A program made the position numbers and the translations under genes. From contig JAOWBW010000222.1 of NCBI GenBank assembly GCA_026119855.1, positions 1,302,001 to 1,366,000 on the forward strand: a stretch of 64,000 nt of DNA, given 5' to 3'. This document shows, piece by piece, positions 30,871 through 42,764 of the stretch. Numbering within the stretch: the first letter of the stretch is position 1; every line of letters starts with the position of its first letter. This DNA comes from Campanula takesimana. Lineage: Eukaryota; Streptophyta; Magnoliopsida; Asterales; Campanulaceae. Below the pieces are notes generated by a model. That model saw only the letters and a program-made list of their open reading frames with translations, was not told where the DNA came from and made no database searches.

Positions 30871-33490
30871 CCCTAGGTCCCCGTTAAACCCTTAGGCATA
30901 GTTCCCTAGGAAGTTAGTCAAGTCTTTGGACGGATCCCTGTTATCCTCCAAAGCGTTTGTTAAAGAAAAGAAACAAAAGGTGCTTAGGGTAACTCTCTCC
31001 CCTTTCCGTGGGCCGTCACATGATGACCAATTCTGCGCCCCTCATGCCAATTCGTTCCCATGACCCCTTCGAGTTTAGCTGTCATGGCACCACATGGTAA
31101 TATACCTTGGTCAATCATTGGCCTCCTCAGTTTCCACCTCCATGTGATGACCATCTCAGTTGCTCCGATCGCCGTGATGGCTCGAACTAGTGTGAGTACC
31201 ATCTGGTCCCAAGCCAGTAAGGTTTTGTCCCATGTTATCCTGACTATATTCCGACAAGCCAAGGAGGCTCCTTATCCCCGTAACCTTTACGTTAGGTCCC
31301 TTAGGGCCGCTCTCCGTCACCCTAGGAAGTCCGTTTGGAAAGTGAGTCAATCACTCACCTCTTCCCAGAAGCCCGTTTGAATTAGGCCAACTTAAGTCAT
31401 GATCGTCTCTTTGTTAAACCCATTTGAATGTGTGAGTCTGTTGCTCAAATGAAAGGTGTGTGTCAATCCTTATGAAAAAAAAAAAAAAAAAAAAAAAGGG
31501 AAATGTGTGAGTCTTTTACTCAAATAGAAAAATGTGTGTGTCAATCCTCATTCAAAAAATTGGAAATCAAGTTTTCTTAAAATAAAAGGTCAACTCTTTT
31601 CCAAAAGGCTAATCCGCTAATGAGGCGTTCCTTTCAAATCATGGTTATAATTTCACCTCGAGGTTTAAAATGCTAAAATCCTTTGCGGTCTTGTCCACCG
31701 AAAACATCAACCAAGGAGTCCACATCTGAAATGGCGTCTGAGAGCAGGATTGGGACACCGTCCAGGAGAAAAGGCCCATGCCTCGGAGGCCCAAAGGCGG
31801 CTACATCAAATGGAAATCCGTACCCTCGCCGAATGCCATGCGCGAGGTTACGCCCCTTGAAAGGGAGCCACCAAAAGTAGACGGCCAAAGGCGAGTCCGG
31901 CGATTGCAATGCCAAGCCAAGTGGAGACCTCGCGACGTCTTTCCCGACGACAAGGAACCCGAGTTCCCCATGGAAGACATGGAATGTGCCGCCGACAACC
32001 CCTCCAACAATTGAGGAAGAAAACGAACCATTGCACTTTATAGGAGCCATCCCTAAAAAAAAAAAATGATGAGTCTTCCAGCCTCGTAGGATCTAGACTT
32101 TCACCAAAAGTCCATCTTGGACTGTTTCTTTTTATTTTTGCAAAGGTCCGTACTCGGACATGTTTGTACAAAGTTATCTATATAAAAGAGTCATTTTCAT
32201 TCTCTTCTCCCTAGACTTGAAACATTATTTGCAATATACATTTACTCTTGAAATTGCCTTGCTTGTTATTATCAATTGATTGCTACGTCCCCAAAATGAT
32301 GAATTGACTTCTAAGCATACTAGTCAATGACGACTCATTAAGGGCGAATTTACCTAACACGAATGAGAAATGCTAAACGCAAACAATTAATCTTGATGTG
32401 AATAAATGTTGTGATCAATTGGCATGAAAAAACCATTAATGGCAAGTCTTCCCTCATACACTTCCCCGATACACAACCCGATACACCTTTCCAAGACCAA
32501 TTCTTGATGCACATCGAAGGCATCCGAGACAGTGAAAAGGTGAGGACGTTGTTGCTCGACCACCAAGATTTGACAGTGATCACACATATGCGACCAAGCA
32601 TAGGGCTTCCAGGAATCTTCAAAGTCAGCCCAAAGTAACAGGCAGGCCACCAAGGGGCTACAAAGGAGCCAATGCCCGAGAAAGCGAGCTGGGGCTAATG
32701 TTTACCTCCTCCACACAAAAAAAAAGGAGAAGAGGGAAAGGAAATGAATGTATGGAAAGGAAGAAAGGAAATGGCGGAAAGAAAGGCCCGTTCACACTAA
32801 AGAGGGTTCACCCCAAGGGGTCCATCTCAAGGAGTTCACCGCAAAGCAAAGTGAGCAACAACGTCCTCCGAGACAACATCGAAAGAAAGCCAATTTCAGC
32901 AAAAGACGGCTAAGGATGAACTACGGCGACCTGAGCTCCTCAAAATGAGGGGAACGTAGGCAACCTTCGGGTCCGGTCACAGCATGAGAAAGAACGGTCA
33001 AACCATGGCTTTCCCAAAATAGCCAAGCCTCTCTCCCACGGTCCCGTCAATGATCGATACACTTTGCCCGGTCACGCCATGGACCAATCCCTTAAACACC
33101 TCCCTTTTATCGATCTTGCCATTGATCGAACATTAATCTCAATTGATCACAACATTTATACATGTTAAGGCTAATTGCTTGTTGTAATCTTGACCTAATA
33201 ATGAATATGGTCCATTAAAGCAATTATTTTGATGATATTAACCAAGACAAATTTCAAATGTCTCGACAAGTCTTCTCTCTACATCTTAGGAAAGAGCTAA
33301 ACACTTGTATTCTGTCAAGCAAGGGCCTCCTCCTGTTTCATGATACATTGTTTACCAATACATTGAGGGACTCTCTCCCGCCTAAATGAATGCCCCTGCA
33401 TGTTTCCTCGAAAAGATATCTTAAATACCCGTTCTATCGAGTCGGCTAGATCACTCATAAAAAAAAAAAAAAAAAAAAGGCACCAAAAGA
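30871..33490 (+). other. A2 middle region, non-coding
   Basis: Only short frames without family resemblance occur (for example 31778-32014 and 32411-32638). I regard none as a gene. A stem-loop motif shared with B elements lies at 32918-32979, and two long A runs lie near 31475 and 33460. Confidence 0.5.
32918..32979 (+). other. Nested stem-loop motif (first A2 copy)
   Basis: Outer CTACG/CGTAG; inner CTCCTC-aaaat-GAGGGG (one G-U pair). The following gcaaccttcgggtccggtc matches B1, B2 and B3 nearly base for base, which shows that A and B share this module. Confidence 0.65.
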
Positions 33491-33497
33491 GTAGCCC

Positions 33498-33605
33498 GCT
33501 AGGTTGAAAACCCGTGAGGGAGGCCTAGGCAAAAGACAGGGTGTGCCATAAAAGACGCAAAAAAGTAGCCCGCTAGGTTGAAAAACCCGCAAGGGTGGCC
33601 TAGGC
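33498..33605 (+). other. Tandem GNRA-type hairpins (A2 copies)
   Basis: Two hairpins (33498-33530 and 33572-33605) have CTAGG/CCTAG outer stems and CCC/GGG inner stems, with loops GTGA and GCAA. B elements have the same pair directly behind pol, but here there is no pol. Confidence 0.6.
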
Positions 33606-33639
33606 AAAAGAAAGGGTGCGTCATGGAAAAGGGATGGGT

Positions 33640-33990
33640 TCCTAACCTCACTTCAAAGGTCATGTTGGGTCTACGCCAACGCCAAAGGTCAAAAGATGAT
33701 ATTGGGTCTACGCCAGCATCAAAGGTCGAAGGACGACATTGGGGCTACCTCCACACCAACGACCACAAGGGCATGGGGCTACCTCCACAAGGGCATGGGG
33801 CTACCTCCACAAAGACATGGGGCTACCGCCACAAAGACATGGGGCTACTTCCACAAAGACATGGGGCTGCCCCGACATCGATGACAACGAGGACGTGGGG
33901 CTATGCCGCCACCGACACCAATAAGGACATGGGGCTACCTCCAACATCAACAGCGAGAAGGACATGGGGGCTATCCCAATATCAATGACA
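33640..33990 (+). repeat. A2 array: about 22-bp unit gacatggggctacctccac
   Basis: About ten units of gacatggggctacc with variable tails, preceded by three longer units around ggtctacgccaacgccaaag. The frames through it are repeat-made. Confidence 0.85.
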
Positions 33991-34419
33991 AAAGGGTTCT
34001 CTATACCTGATCACTGCTAAGAAATGGATAAAGCTCCAAGGGACTTTATGCATGACAAACCTCATGGTTAAGTTAAAATAAAAAATTTGACTAACATGCT
34101 TCGTTAAAAGATTTGCCTTTAGGAATAAGCATTTTTAAGCTTGCCCTTTTGGCCTCGTTTATCAAAAAAAAATGTTTCAAGCAAAATGCTTTTGATCTCC
34201 TCAAAATGATTGGACTTTTTCATCCACAATGTGTCTAAAAGGTCACCCATAGGCTTCCCCCGGTGTCAAGAAAGTGTGTCAACCTTCCCGTTGAGTTGAG
34301 TTGACCAAAGTTTAAACTTTGACCAAAGAGGTCAAGTTAAAATTTTCTCGGTCAAACTCCCCAAAGATGGAGTTGACCCAAGTCAAGCCTTGACCCAGAA
34401 TGGTCATTTTAGGATAAAG

Positions 34420-35130
34420 TGTTTGTCCCGACAGCCCAAAATGACGTAAGACCATCCTTGTTAGTCAACCATCTCGTAGTTAGTGTTGACCAAACCTTTA
34501 GGATTGACCAAGTGAAAGTCAAATCCGTTGTTGTCCCGGCAGTCCAAAATGACGTAAGACCATCCTTGTTAGTCAACCATCTTGTAGTTAGTGTTGACCA
34601 AACCTTTAGGATTGACCAAGTGAAAGTCAAATCCATTGTTGTCCCCGGCAGTCCAAGTGGACGTAAGACCATCTTTTTAGTCAACCATCTCGTAGTTAGA
34701 GTTGACCAAGACCCTTAGGTTTGCCAAAAGAGTGTCAAACCCAATGATTCCCGGCAGTCCAAGTGGATGTAAGACCATCTTTTTAGTCAACCATCTCGTA
34801 GTTAGAGTTGACCAAGACCCTTAGGTTTGCCAAAAGAGTGTCAAGCCTAATGATTGCCCGGCAGTCCTTAGTCGGACGTAAGACCATCTTTTCAGTCAAC
34901 CCTCTCCATAGAGCCAAGTTGACCAAACCAACTACGGCAGTCAAAATGACGTAAGACCAGTTATAGAGTTAACCAAAAACCTTTGTCCCTCAAAGTGGCC
35001 ATTTAGGTTAAGAAAATTGTTACCCGGTAGTCCGAGTGGACGTAAGGCCATCTTTGCTAGTCAACCATCTCGTAGTTAGAGTTGACCAAAACCCTTAGGT
35101 TTGCCAAAAGAGAGTCAAACCGTTCTTTGT
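34420..35130 (+). repeat. A2 array: about 107-bp unit with gtaagaccatc and gtcaaccatctcgtag
   Basis: About six units contain ggcagtccaaaatgacgtaag, accatcctt, gtcaaccatctcgtagtta and gttgaccaa. They differ by small indels. Confidence 0.85.
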
Positions 35131-35465
35131 CCCCGGTTGTCCTTGACGTAAGCCCAGTTAAGAAGTTAGGAAAAAACTCAGGCTGTCCTTGACGTAAGCC
35201 CCATAGAAAATGGAAAAACTTAGGCTGTCCTTGACGTAAGCCCCGTAGAAAATGGAAAAACTTAGGTTGCCCTTGACGTAAGCCCCGTAAAAAAAATAGA
35301 AAATTGGCCGTCCTTGACGTAAGCCCAATTAAAAATTATTTGATCGACCAAATGAGTGTCGAGAAAATCCCTTCGGCTGACCAAAAAAGAGTCAAGCCCC
35401 GACTTTGACTCATTGAGAGTCAAATTTAATGCCCAAGAAAATTGGCCATCCCTGACGTAAGCCCA
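35130..35465 (+). repeat. A2 array: core ccttgacgtaagccc
   Basis: About six units of tgtccttgacgtaagcccc with A-rich spacers. This is the counterpart of the A1 array at 300-655. Confidence 0.85.
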
Positions 35466-35467
35466 GC

Positions 35468-35995
35468 AGAGATAAAAATTAGGTCCCCCGAGCGACCGTT
35501 GTGAGATAAGAGTTAGGTCCCCCGAGCGGCCATTGTGAGATAAAATTAGGTCCCCCGAGCGACCGTCTTAAGATAAAAATTAGGTCCCCCGAGCGACCAT
35601 TATAGATTAGGTCCCCCGAGCGACCATTGTAGATTAGGTCCCCCGAGCGACCATTGTAGATTAGGTCCCCCGATCGACCGTTGTGAGATAAGAGTTAGGT
35701 CCCCCGAGCGACCATTGTGAGATATAATTAGGTCCCCCGAGCGACCATCTTGAGATAAGAGTTAGGTCCCCCGAGCGACCATTGTGAGATAAAATTAAGT
35801 CCCCCGAGCGACCGTCTTAAGATAAGAGTTAAGTCCCCCGAGCGACCGTTGTGAAATGAAAATTAGGTCCCCCGAGCGACCGTCTTGAAAAAAAAGATAT
35901 TAGGTCCCCCGAGCGACCGTTCTGAAGTAAGTATTAGGTCCCCCGAGCGACCGTTGTGAGATAAAAATTAGATCCCCCAAGCGACCGTCTTGAGA
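35468..35995 (+). repeat. A2 array: about 33-bp unit ggtcccccgagcgacc
   Basis: About 17 units of ggtcccccgagcgaccgttgtgagataa with few changes. This is the counterpart of the A1 array at 1-295. Confidence 0.92.
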
Positions 35996-36054
35996 TTAGA
36001 ATTAGAGAAAACTTAGAATGACATTGGCCGTCCCTGACGTAAGCCCATGTTGAA

Positions 36055-36610
36055 CCTTGCCTCTGACCAAATGAGTGTCACGCCCGAACCTTGCCTCTGA
36101 CCGAATGAGTGTCACGCCCGAGTCTTTGCCTCTGACCAAACGAGTGTCACGCCCGAAACTTACCTCTGACCAAATGAGTGTCACGCCCGAGTATTTGCCT
36201 CTGACCAAATGAGTGTCACGCCCGAGTATTTGCCTCTGACCAAATGAGTGTCACGCCCGAACCTTGCCTCTGACCGGATGAGTGTCACGCCCGAGTCTTT
36301 ACCTCTGACCAAACGAGTGTCACGCCCGAGTCTTTTCCTCTGACCAAATGAGTGTCACGACCGAGTACTTGCCTCTGACCAAATGAGTGTCACGCCCGAG
36401 TATTTTCCTCTGACCAAATGAGTGTCACGCCCGAACCTTGCCTCTGACCGAATGAGTGTCACGCCCGAGTCTTTGCCTCTGACCGAATGAGTGTCACGCC
36501 CGAACCTTCGCCTCTGACCAAATGAGTGTCACGCCCGAACCTTCGTCTCGGACCAAATGAGTGTCACGCCCGAACCTTTGCCTCTGACCGAATGAGTGTC
36601 ATGCCCGAGT
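36055..36610 (+). repeat. A2 array: about 34-bp unit gcctctgaccaaatgagtgt
   Basis: About 16-17 units of cctctgaccaaatgagtgtcacgcccga. This is the counterpart of the A1 array at 735-1140. Confidence 0.93.
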
Positions 36611-36675
36611 TCCCCACCCGACCTCAACGGTCGTCTATAGGTTTGAGTAGCCTTAAAATATCTCACCCCTCTTTC

Positions 36676-36724
36676 GAACTACGATAGGCTTGATTCCCTC
36701 GAATAGGGATACGTAGGAATCCTA
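36676..36724 (+). other. Nested stem-loop motif (second A2 copy)
   Basis: Outer CTACG/CGTAG; inner TCCCT-cgaat-AGGGA. It lies 180 bp before the polypurine tract, matching the A1 copy at 1198. Confidence 0.6.
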
Positions 36725-36905
36725 TACCTCTAGGTCCAGCCATAGAAAAAATCGGCTATGCCGTCCTCCCATCAAAATGGGATGCCTATAGGTTTGAGTA
36801 GCCTTGAAATTCTCTCACCCAAATCGGCTTTCCGTCCTCCCATCAGATTGGGATGCATTTATCGACAACTCCGCTTTCTTCAAAAGTGACGTTGCCGAGG
36901 GGCTC

Positions 36906-38450
36906 TGTAAGTACCCCAATCTGAAATCGACCTACTTTAGAGGAATTCTTGGTACCATTTAGGGATAAACCAATGGGCCAGGACCTCACTAGGATAAACC
37001 TGATATTCCAGGACTGAGCTGGAATTAAACTCGGAAAAATCCAGAAACTCGCCAAGTCGAGTCGTACGGATGGTTTGGGCACATGAGGTCCCTAGCCATA
37101 CGGCTACTTTGGGCACCCTCGGCCTCTATAAATTGAACCACATGCTGATCATTTCAGGGGGGGGGGGAGAAACAACATAAGAAGGATTACTTTGTCAAAA
37201 TCACTGCAGTAGTATGAGAGAAGAGTGAAACAAAGAGTGAAAGAGAGAAAAGAAGATTGGCTAAACCAAAATAGGTAAAGCCACCTTCTCCCCATCCCTT
37301 CTCTTCATCTATAACTCTATTTTCTCTTTAATCTTTGTTTAAGTTTATGTTAATCTTTATATTACTTGCAAGACTTGTCCATTCAAGCAACTTTACATTA
37401 CTTGTAAGACTTGTCCATTCAAGCAACTTTACATTTATGCAAGACTTGTCCATTCAAGCAAATATACATATATCACTCTATATTTCTCTTGTCCAAGCCA
37501 TGAGATGATCCAAGGTTCCCTCCATGCCTTGTGTGGAAGAGGTTCAAACCTAGATGATCATGGCTTATTGATTGTCATTTACATTATTGTCTAGTTAAAA
37601 TAATGCTTTTGTTGGCAATAATGACTATTTGGATGATAAAGCCTTCATCTTTATCATCCAACATTGATCTAGCTCTAAAGTCCCCTTTGGGGTTACAAAG
37701 ATTCAATATTTATGTGTTAATTTGATTCCTTAAAGGTTAATAAGTCATAAAAATTCCATCTTGGTGATAAAGTTTCAATCTTTAATCACCAAATGGTCAA
37801 TTTTGGCCCAAAGGACATGTTCATCAACTTCTCTCAATTTTCTCCAAAGATTGCTTATGATCACACCCAAATACTTGTTTTGGGGACCAAGTGATGATCA
37901 TTTAGAATAGGAATGTTGTATTTAAACTTATAAAATGCTTTAAAAAAACTTGAATCAAAACAGTTCTGTCCAGTTTCAACAGAATGTTCTGTTTCTGCTC
38001 TGAAACTGGACTGTTCTTGACTGAACTGTAAAATCCCAGGAAACTGCCTGTCCATCCGTACGGCTATGATGGGAACAGGGGGAAAAATGTATGTTTTGCC
38101 CTCTGATCCCTATTTTCTTAATAAACAGACCCTTTGAGTTAAGTTTTTCCAAACAAAACCAATAACAGAAACTTTTCCGTTAAATACACACACACACATG
38201 CACATTTTCAAACTAACAAGGGAGACTCGGTTTTTCCGAGGCACTTTGGGTGAACCGCAAATATGTTCTTCCCAAAGTGTAACCTGACCTCCGAACTCAC
38301 CTTCTCTAACCATTTTCATTTGTTTGGTTTAAAATTAACAAATGTGGCGACTCCGTTTCTTTTTTTTTTTGTTAGGAAAGTTACCCGTGTTTGGCATTTC
38401 TTCCTCGTGCGAACTTTGCTTGTTTCGCCCCGAGGGACGGGATCCTTACA
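36906..38450 (+). mobile_element. 3' LTR of A2
   Basis: It is TGTAAG...CTTACA, 1545 bp, preceded by the polypurine tract gccgaggggctc (36894-36905). It has an intact TATA box (37127-37132) and the palindrome pair (37061-37069 and 37095-37103, the second with one change). The gtggcgactccg motif is at 38344-38355. Confidence 0.94.
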
Positions 38451-38462
38451 ACCCTGTTTTTT

Positions 38463-38559
38463 GCCTAGACCGCCCTTTCGATTTTTCAATCTAGCGGGCT
38501 TCTTTTTTGCAGTTGCTCTAATTTTTGCCTAGGCCGCCCTTGCGGGTTTTCAACCTAGC
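38463..38559 (-). other. Tandem GNRA-type hairpins behind pol (B2 copies)
   Basis: On the minus strand the first hairpin (38527-38559) has CTAGG/CCTAG and CCC-GCAA-GGG. The second (38463-38495) has CTAGA/TCTAG, a paired change, with a degenerate inner stem and a GAAA loop. They begin about 30 bases after the pol stop. Confidence 0.65.
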
Positions 38560-38588
38560 AAGCATTTTTTTTAAATGGTCTTTATTTG

Positions 38589-40298
38589 TTAAGCGTAGAA
38601 CTTCTTGAGCTTGTCGAGGTTGACCTCCTTTGGTAATTGATCACTGTCCAAGTCTACGAGTCGGACTACACCGCCGCTTAGTATCTTCTTGACCACGTAA
38701 GGGCCGATCCATCGAGGTCGCCACTTCCCAAGGGGATTCATGGCATTGGGAGGATGTTGTCTTAGGACTAGATCTCCCACTTTGATATTTCGAGGCTTCA
38801 CCTTCTTGTTGAAAGCCCTTGCCATTCTTTGTTGATAAGCCCTTGTGCGTTCAAATGCTCTTAACCTCTTTTCGTCGAGTAGGGCTAGTTGCTCGTACCG
38901 ACTTTGCATCCAATCAACCTCGTTGACTTGGTTCTTGAGTAAGACCCGTAGAGAAGGAACCTCGAGTTTGAATGGGAGTACGGCTTCAGAACCATAAACT
39001 AATGAGTACGTAGTTTCTCCCGTGGCTGACCGTATTGACGTGCGGTAGCCTCACAATGCTAGTGGTAATTTCTCATGCCAATCCCTTCCTGTTGAAGCCA
39101 TTTTCCGTATGATGACCTCGATTGTCTTATTTGCCACTTCGACCGCTCCATTGGCTTGGGGACGGGATGGGGATGACTTATGCTTGGTAATCTTGTAGTT
39201 AACCAAAAGTGCATCCATTTGTTTTTCAAATTGAGACCCATTGTTGGAGATGATCTCGTGAGGAATACCATACCGGCACATGATGTTGTTCTTCACGAAT
39301 TCGGTCACTTTCTTGGCATTGAGAACTTGGTAAGCTTGCGCTTCGACCCATTTTGTGAAATAATCCACGGCCATAAGTATGAATGACTATCCGTTGCTCC
39401 CTGTAGGATGGACTTTTTTTATGATATATATGACCCAACAAGAGAATGGCCAAGGCATGGTCATGTTGTACAATTGGGAAGGTGGAGCATGTTGCAAATT
39501 AGCGTGGAACTGGCACTTGGCGCATTTTTTGACTTTCTCGATGCAGTCTCTTTCCATTGTAGTCCAATAGTAACCAATACGAAGTATCTTCTTGGCTAAC
39601 ATAATCCCATTCATGTGGGGTCTACACTCGCCTTCGTGGACTTTGTGCATGATTTCTTGAGCTTTGGTCTCATTTGCACATAAGAGATTGATCCCCTGAT
39701 GATGTCTCTTGTAGACTCGATTCCCAATCAATACGTATCTGGCGGCTAGCTTTTGTATTTCTATTCGAGTTTTCCCATTGTTGTTCTTGGGAAAGGTGCC
39801 GCTGTTGAGAAAATTCATGATATCCGTGTACCATGGGGGGCTATCTTGGACTTCATTGATCTCAATACTCATGCAGTATGCCGGACTAGTTCTTCTTAAA
39901 ATTTTGAAGGGTTTCACTATTTTTCCTTTTGGGCATTTCAACCAATGAGGCTATGGTAGCTAAAACATTGGCAAAGCGGTTCTTGTCTCTCGGTAAATAA
40001 TTGAACGTGACGTCTTGGAACTGTTCAACCAATTCCTCGAGGTGTTGACCATACTGTTGGAGGTTTGGGTCTTGGATTCGCCATTTACCCGATGTCTGGT
40101 TGATAAGGAGTAAGGAGTCACCGAATACTTCTAGATCTGTGACATTTATTTCTAGGGCCACTTCTAGCCCTGCTATGCATGCCTCATATTCGGCAATGTT
40201 GTTGCCACTTATTTTCCTTGGTTGTAGTGCAAACCAAATGCTCGTCGGGAAACTGTAAGTCCTCCCCCTTCACTTCGTCACACAGAAATTCAGCAAGC
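38589..40298 (-). pseudogene. B2 pol: archaeal-type RNase H and integrase (broken)
   Basis: From right to left it holds the end of an archaeal-type RNase H (GDSLLLINQ, YLPRDKNRFAN), then the H2C2 zinc finger (HEGECRPH...C..C), the integrase core and the GPY/F C-terminus. Frames are broken between 39941 and 38909. The first catalytic aspartate is replaced (WVIYII here against WGIDII in B3) and the second is N (ISNNGSQF). About 113 bp with the RNase H DGAANKHG motif are missing at about 40202-40212 relative to B3, at a gttg microhomology. It is dead as an enzyme. It is cut at 40298 by the B3 LTR. Confidence 0.88.
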
Positions 40299-41264
40299 TG
40301 TAGATACCCTGGGGAACCACGGCTTGGCTAGAGCGGTGAATTATCCTAGGATGTCTAACTTGTTTTTAGAGTCGCCACCTATGTTTTGAGGAACATAAGA
40401 AAAACCTATAGATTGTAGCCTAAGTTTAATTACAAAAACAGAGATTCTTTGTTTTGAGGTTCGGGGGTTAGATTACGAGAGGGGAAGTACCGAAACACCC
40501 ATCTCGCCCAACTTACGTTGGTCTTGCTTGATCAAAATCTACATTAATGAAAATGTTCTTCTTCTTCTTCTTTAAGTCATGAAAAGGGGGGATTTAAAAT
40601 AGGATTTGGAATGTAGGAGATAACTCCTTAACCAACCTTAATGAGATGAGGTGATCATTAGAGTCATGTCCCAAAATGATTTGGGTGATTGCACATTTGA
40701 TTAAAGTAAAAGAGAGAGAGGAGATGAAGTAGAAAAGAAAGGAAAAGATGGACTTTTACCTACAATTTGAAGAACTTCAAATATTGCTTGAAGAGATCCT
40801 TGGAGAACCTTTAGAAAGTGATTTTGGTATATTTTTTGTAAGTTCAATCTTCGGTCCTTGAAAATGGAGGTAAAGAGAGGTTTTTATAGGTGAAAGAGGG
40901 GTGTTTTTGGTGCCAAAACTCAGTCACCAAGAAATCCTTCCCGGCAAAATCTTGTAAATTGAGCAAGGGAGGGAATCCTGGCCAGAAATCTGTAACTGAC
41001 GCCTAGAGGCGTGCGCTTCCTGCTTTGGGGGCGGGAGGCGCGTGCGTCTGGCTCCTCCTGTAGGAGGCGCGCGACTCAGAGAAGGCAATTTTGACAGAAT
41101 GGACTAGAAAGTCAGCCCTGTCATTCAGTTTAGTCCCTGAACTTAACGAAGTCACTCAGAAACTTAACGGAAGTGACAGAAACTAACGAGAAACACTTAA
41201 AATGGGGAGAAACACAAAATCAAATGTGCAATCGGGGTGAGCGGTCCAAGGTGGGGTGTCTACA
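40299..41264 (-). mobile_element. 3' LTR of B3
   Basis: 966 bp, TGTAGACACCCC...GGTATCTACA on the minus strand, with the polypurine tract gccgagggggctc outside it (41265-41277). CpG-rich elements lie at about 41005-41075. Confidence 0.93.
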
Positions 41265-41439
41265 GAGCCCCCTCGGCGACGTGGACTGCAAAGCAGAACG
41301 CGTCGACGAAAGTTAAAAACACCCGCCGAGGACATCACTAAGAAAAAGCAAAGACTCGATGAAAGCAGGAATTTGAAATTGCATGAGATAGTGGTGCGCT
41401 CCCTGTGTGAGCGGCTTTTGTGATAGAGGGGTGGCATGA

Positions 41440-42410
41440 TCCGTTAGGGAACCTGCCGGCTGAATGTTTTGAATGAGGCGTTAGTGAACCTTTTGATGAA
41501 TCCGTTAGTGAATCCCTTGGATGTGTCCGTTGGTGAACCCTTGTTGACGAATCCGTTAGTGAAATCCCTTGGATGAGTCCCTTGGTGAACCCTTTGGATG
41601 ATTCCGTTGGTGAACCCTTGTTGACGAATCCGTTGGTGAATCCGTTTGATGAATCCGTTAGTGAATCCCTTGGATGAGTCCGTTGGTGAACCCTTGTTTT
41701 GATGAATCCGTTAGTGAATCCCTTGGATGAGTCCGTTGGTGAACCCTTATTGACGAATCCGTTAGTGAATCCTTTGATGAATCCGTTAGTGAATCCTTGG
41801 ATGAGTCCGTTGGTGAACCCTTGTTGACGAATACGTTGGTGAAATCCGTTTGATGAATCCGTTAGTGAATCCCTTGGATGAGTCCGTTGGTGAACCTTGT
41901 TGACGAATCCGTTGGTGAATCCGTTTGATGATCCGTTAGTGAATCCCTTGGATGAGTCCGTTGGTGAATCCCTTGATGAGTCCGTTGGTGAACCCTTGTT
42001 GATGAATCCGTTAGTGAATCCGTTTGATGAATCCGTTAGTGAATCCTTGGGGTGGTCCGTTGGTGAACCCTGTTGACGAATCCGTTAGTGAATCCGTTTG
42101 ATGAATCCGTTAGTGAATCCCTTGGATGAGTCCGTTGGTGAACCCTTGTTGACGAATCCGTTGGTGAATTCGTTTGATGAATCGTTAGTGAATCCCTTTG
42201 GATGAGTCCCGTTGGTGAACCCTTGTTGACGAATCCTTGGTGAATCCGTTTTGATGAATCCGTTAGTGAATCCCTTGGATGAGTCCGTTAGTGAACCCTT
42301 GTTGACGAATCCGTTAGTGAACCCGTTTGATGAATCCGTTAGTGAATCCCTTGGATGAGTCCGTTGGTGAACCCTTGTTGACGAATCCGTTAGTGAATCC
42401 GTTGATGAAA
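41440..42410 (-). repeat. Tandem array of B3: same unit as B1
   Basis: Units of gaatccgttagtgaatccc and tgagtccgttggtgaaccc (the complement of the B1 units) are grouped in higher-order units of about 50-80 bp. Confidence 0.92.
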
Positions 42411-42764
42411 TACTGCTTTGAAGTCTCGTGCCATTTGGAGTCACGCTTGACTTTTTGAATTGTGGGGTACGGGCACAGTTGACCGCGACCAGAGAAATGT
42501 TCCTGCTGGGGATGAAATGTTGAGATTGACTCTTGAGGGGTTGTGGCACAGTGACAGAACTTAGGGAGTTCGGAATTTTGGGGAGGACAGCCTACTTTTT
42601 GAGTGGGAGTTTCTATCCTACTTTCGATTTTGACATGCCTTAAGGGCGGACCAGAAAAAGGTGTGCCCAATTGGGTGTCCGAGGATCGGGACAGTGTCTT
42701 GATTTAGGCTGGAGATCTCTGACAAGGCCCTTTTCTTGAAGTGATTTAGACCTGGAGGCGCGCG

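Larger units (their letters stand above)
27032..38450 (+). mobile_element. A2: complete family A element without coding capacity (11.4 kb)
   Basis: 5' LTR 27032-28560, internal 28561-36905 and 3' LTR 36906-38450 are flanked by ACCCT on both sides (27027-27031 and 38451-38455). The internal part has a primer binding site and polypurine tract but no gag or pol frame. It consists of unique non-coding stretches and at least seven tandem arrays. It is a LARD-type non-autonomous element. In the first 213 aligned LTR bases I count five differences between its two LTRs. Confidence 0.93.
22947..40298 (-). mobile_element. B2: minus-strand Tat-like element, split by A2 and truncated by B3
   Basis: In element direction (right to left) it holds pol from RNase H to integrase, the hairpin pair, [A2 inserted], the nested stem-loop, the antisense gene, a tandem array, the polypurine tract and the 3' LTR. 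The base group left of the LTR (atcgt, 22942-22946) would be its target duplication. The 5' half is not seen, because B3 begins at 40299. Confidence 0.88.

Noticed and set aside
31778..32638. Short frames in the middle of A2 as possible gag relics
   Set aside because: No zinc knuckle, gag core or pol motif can be read, and frames occur on both strands at similar length.
38263..38532. 89-codon frame over the end of the A2 3' LTR
   Set aside because: It crosses the LTR border and the target duplication into B2, so it is not a gene.
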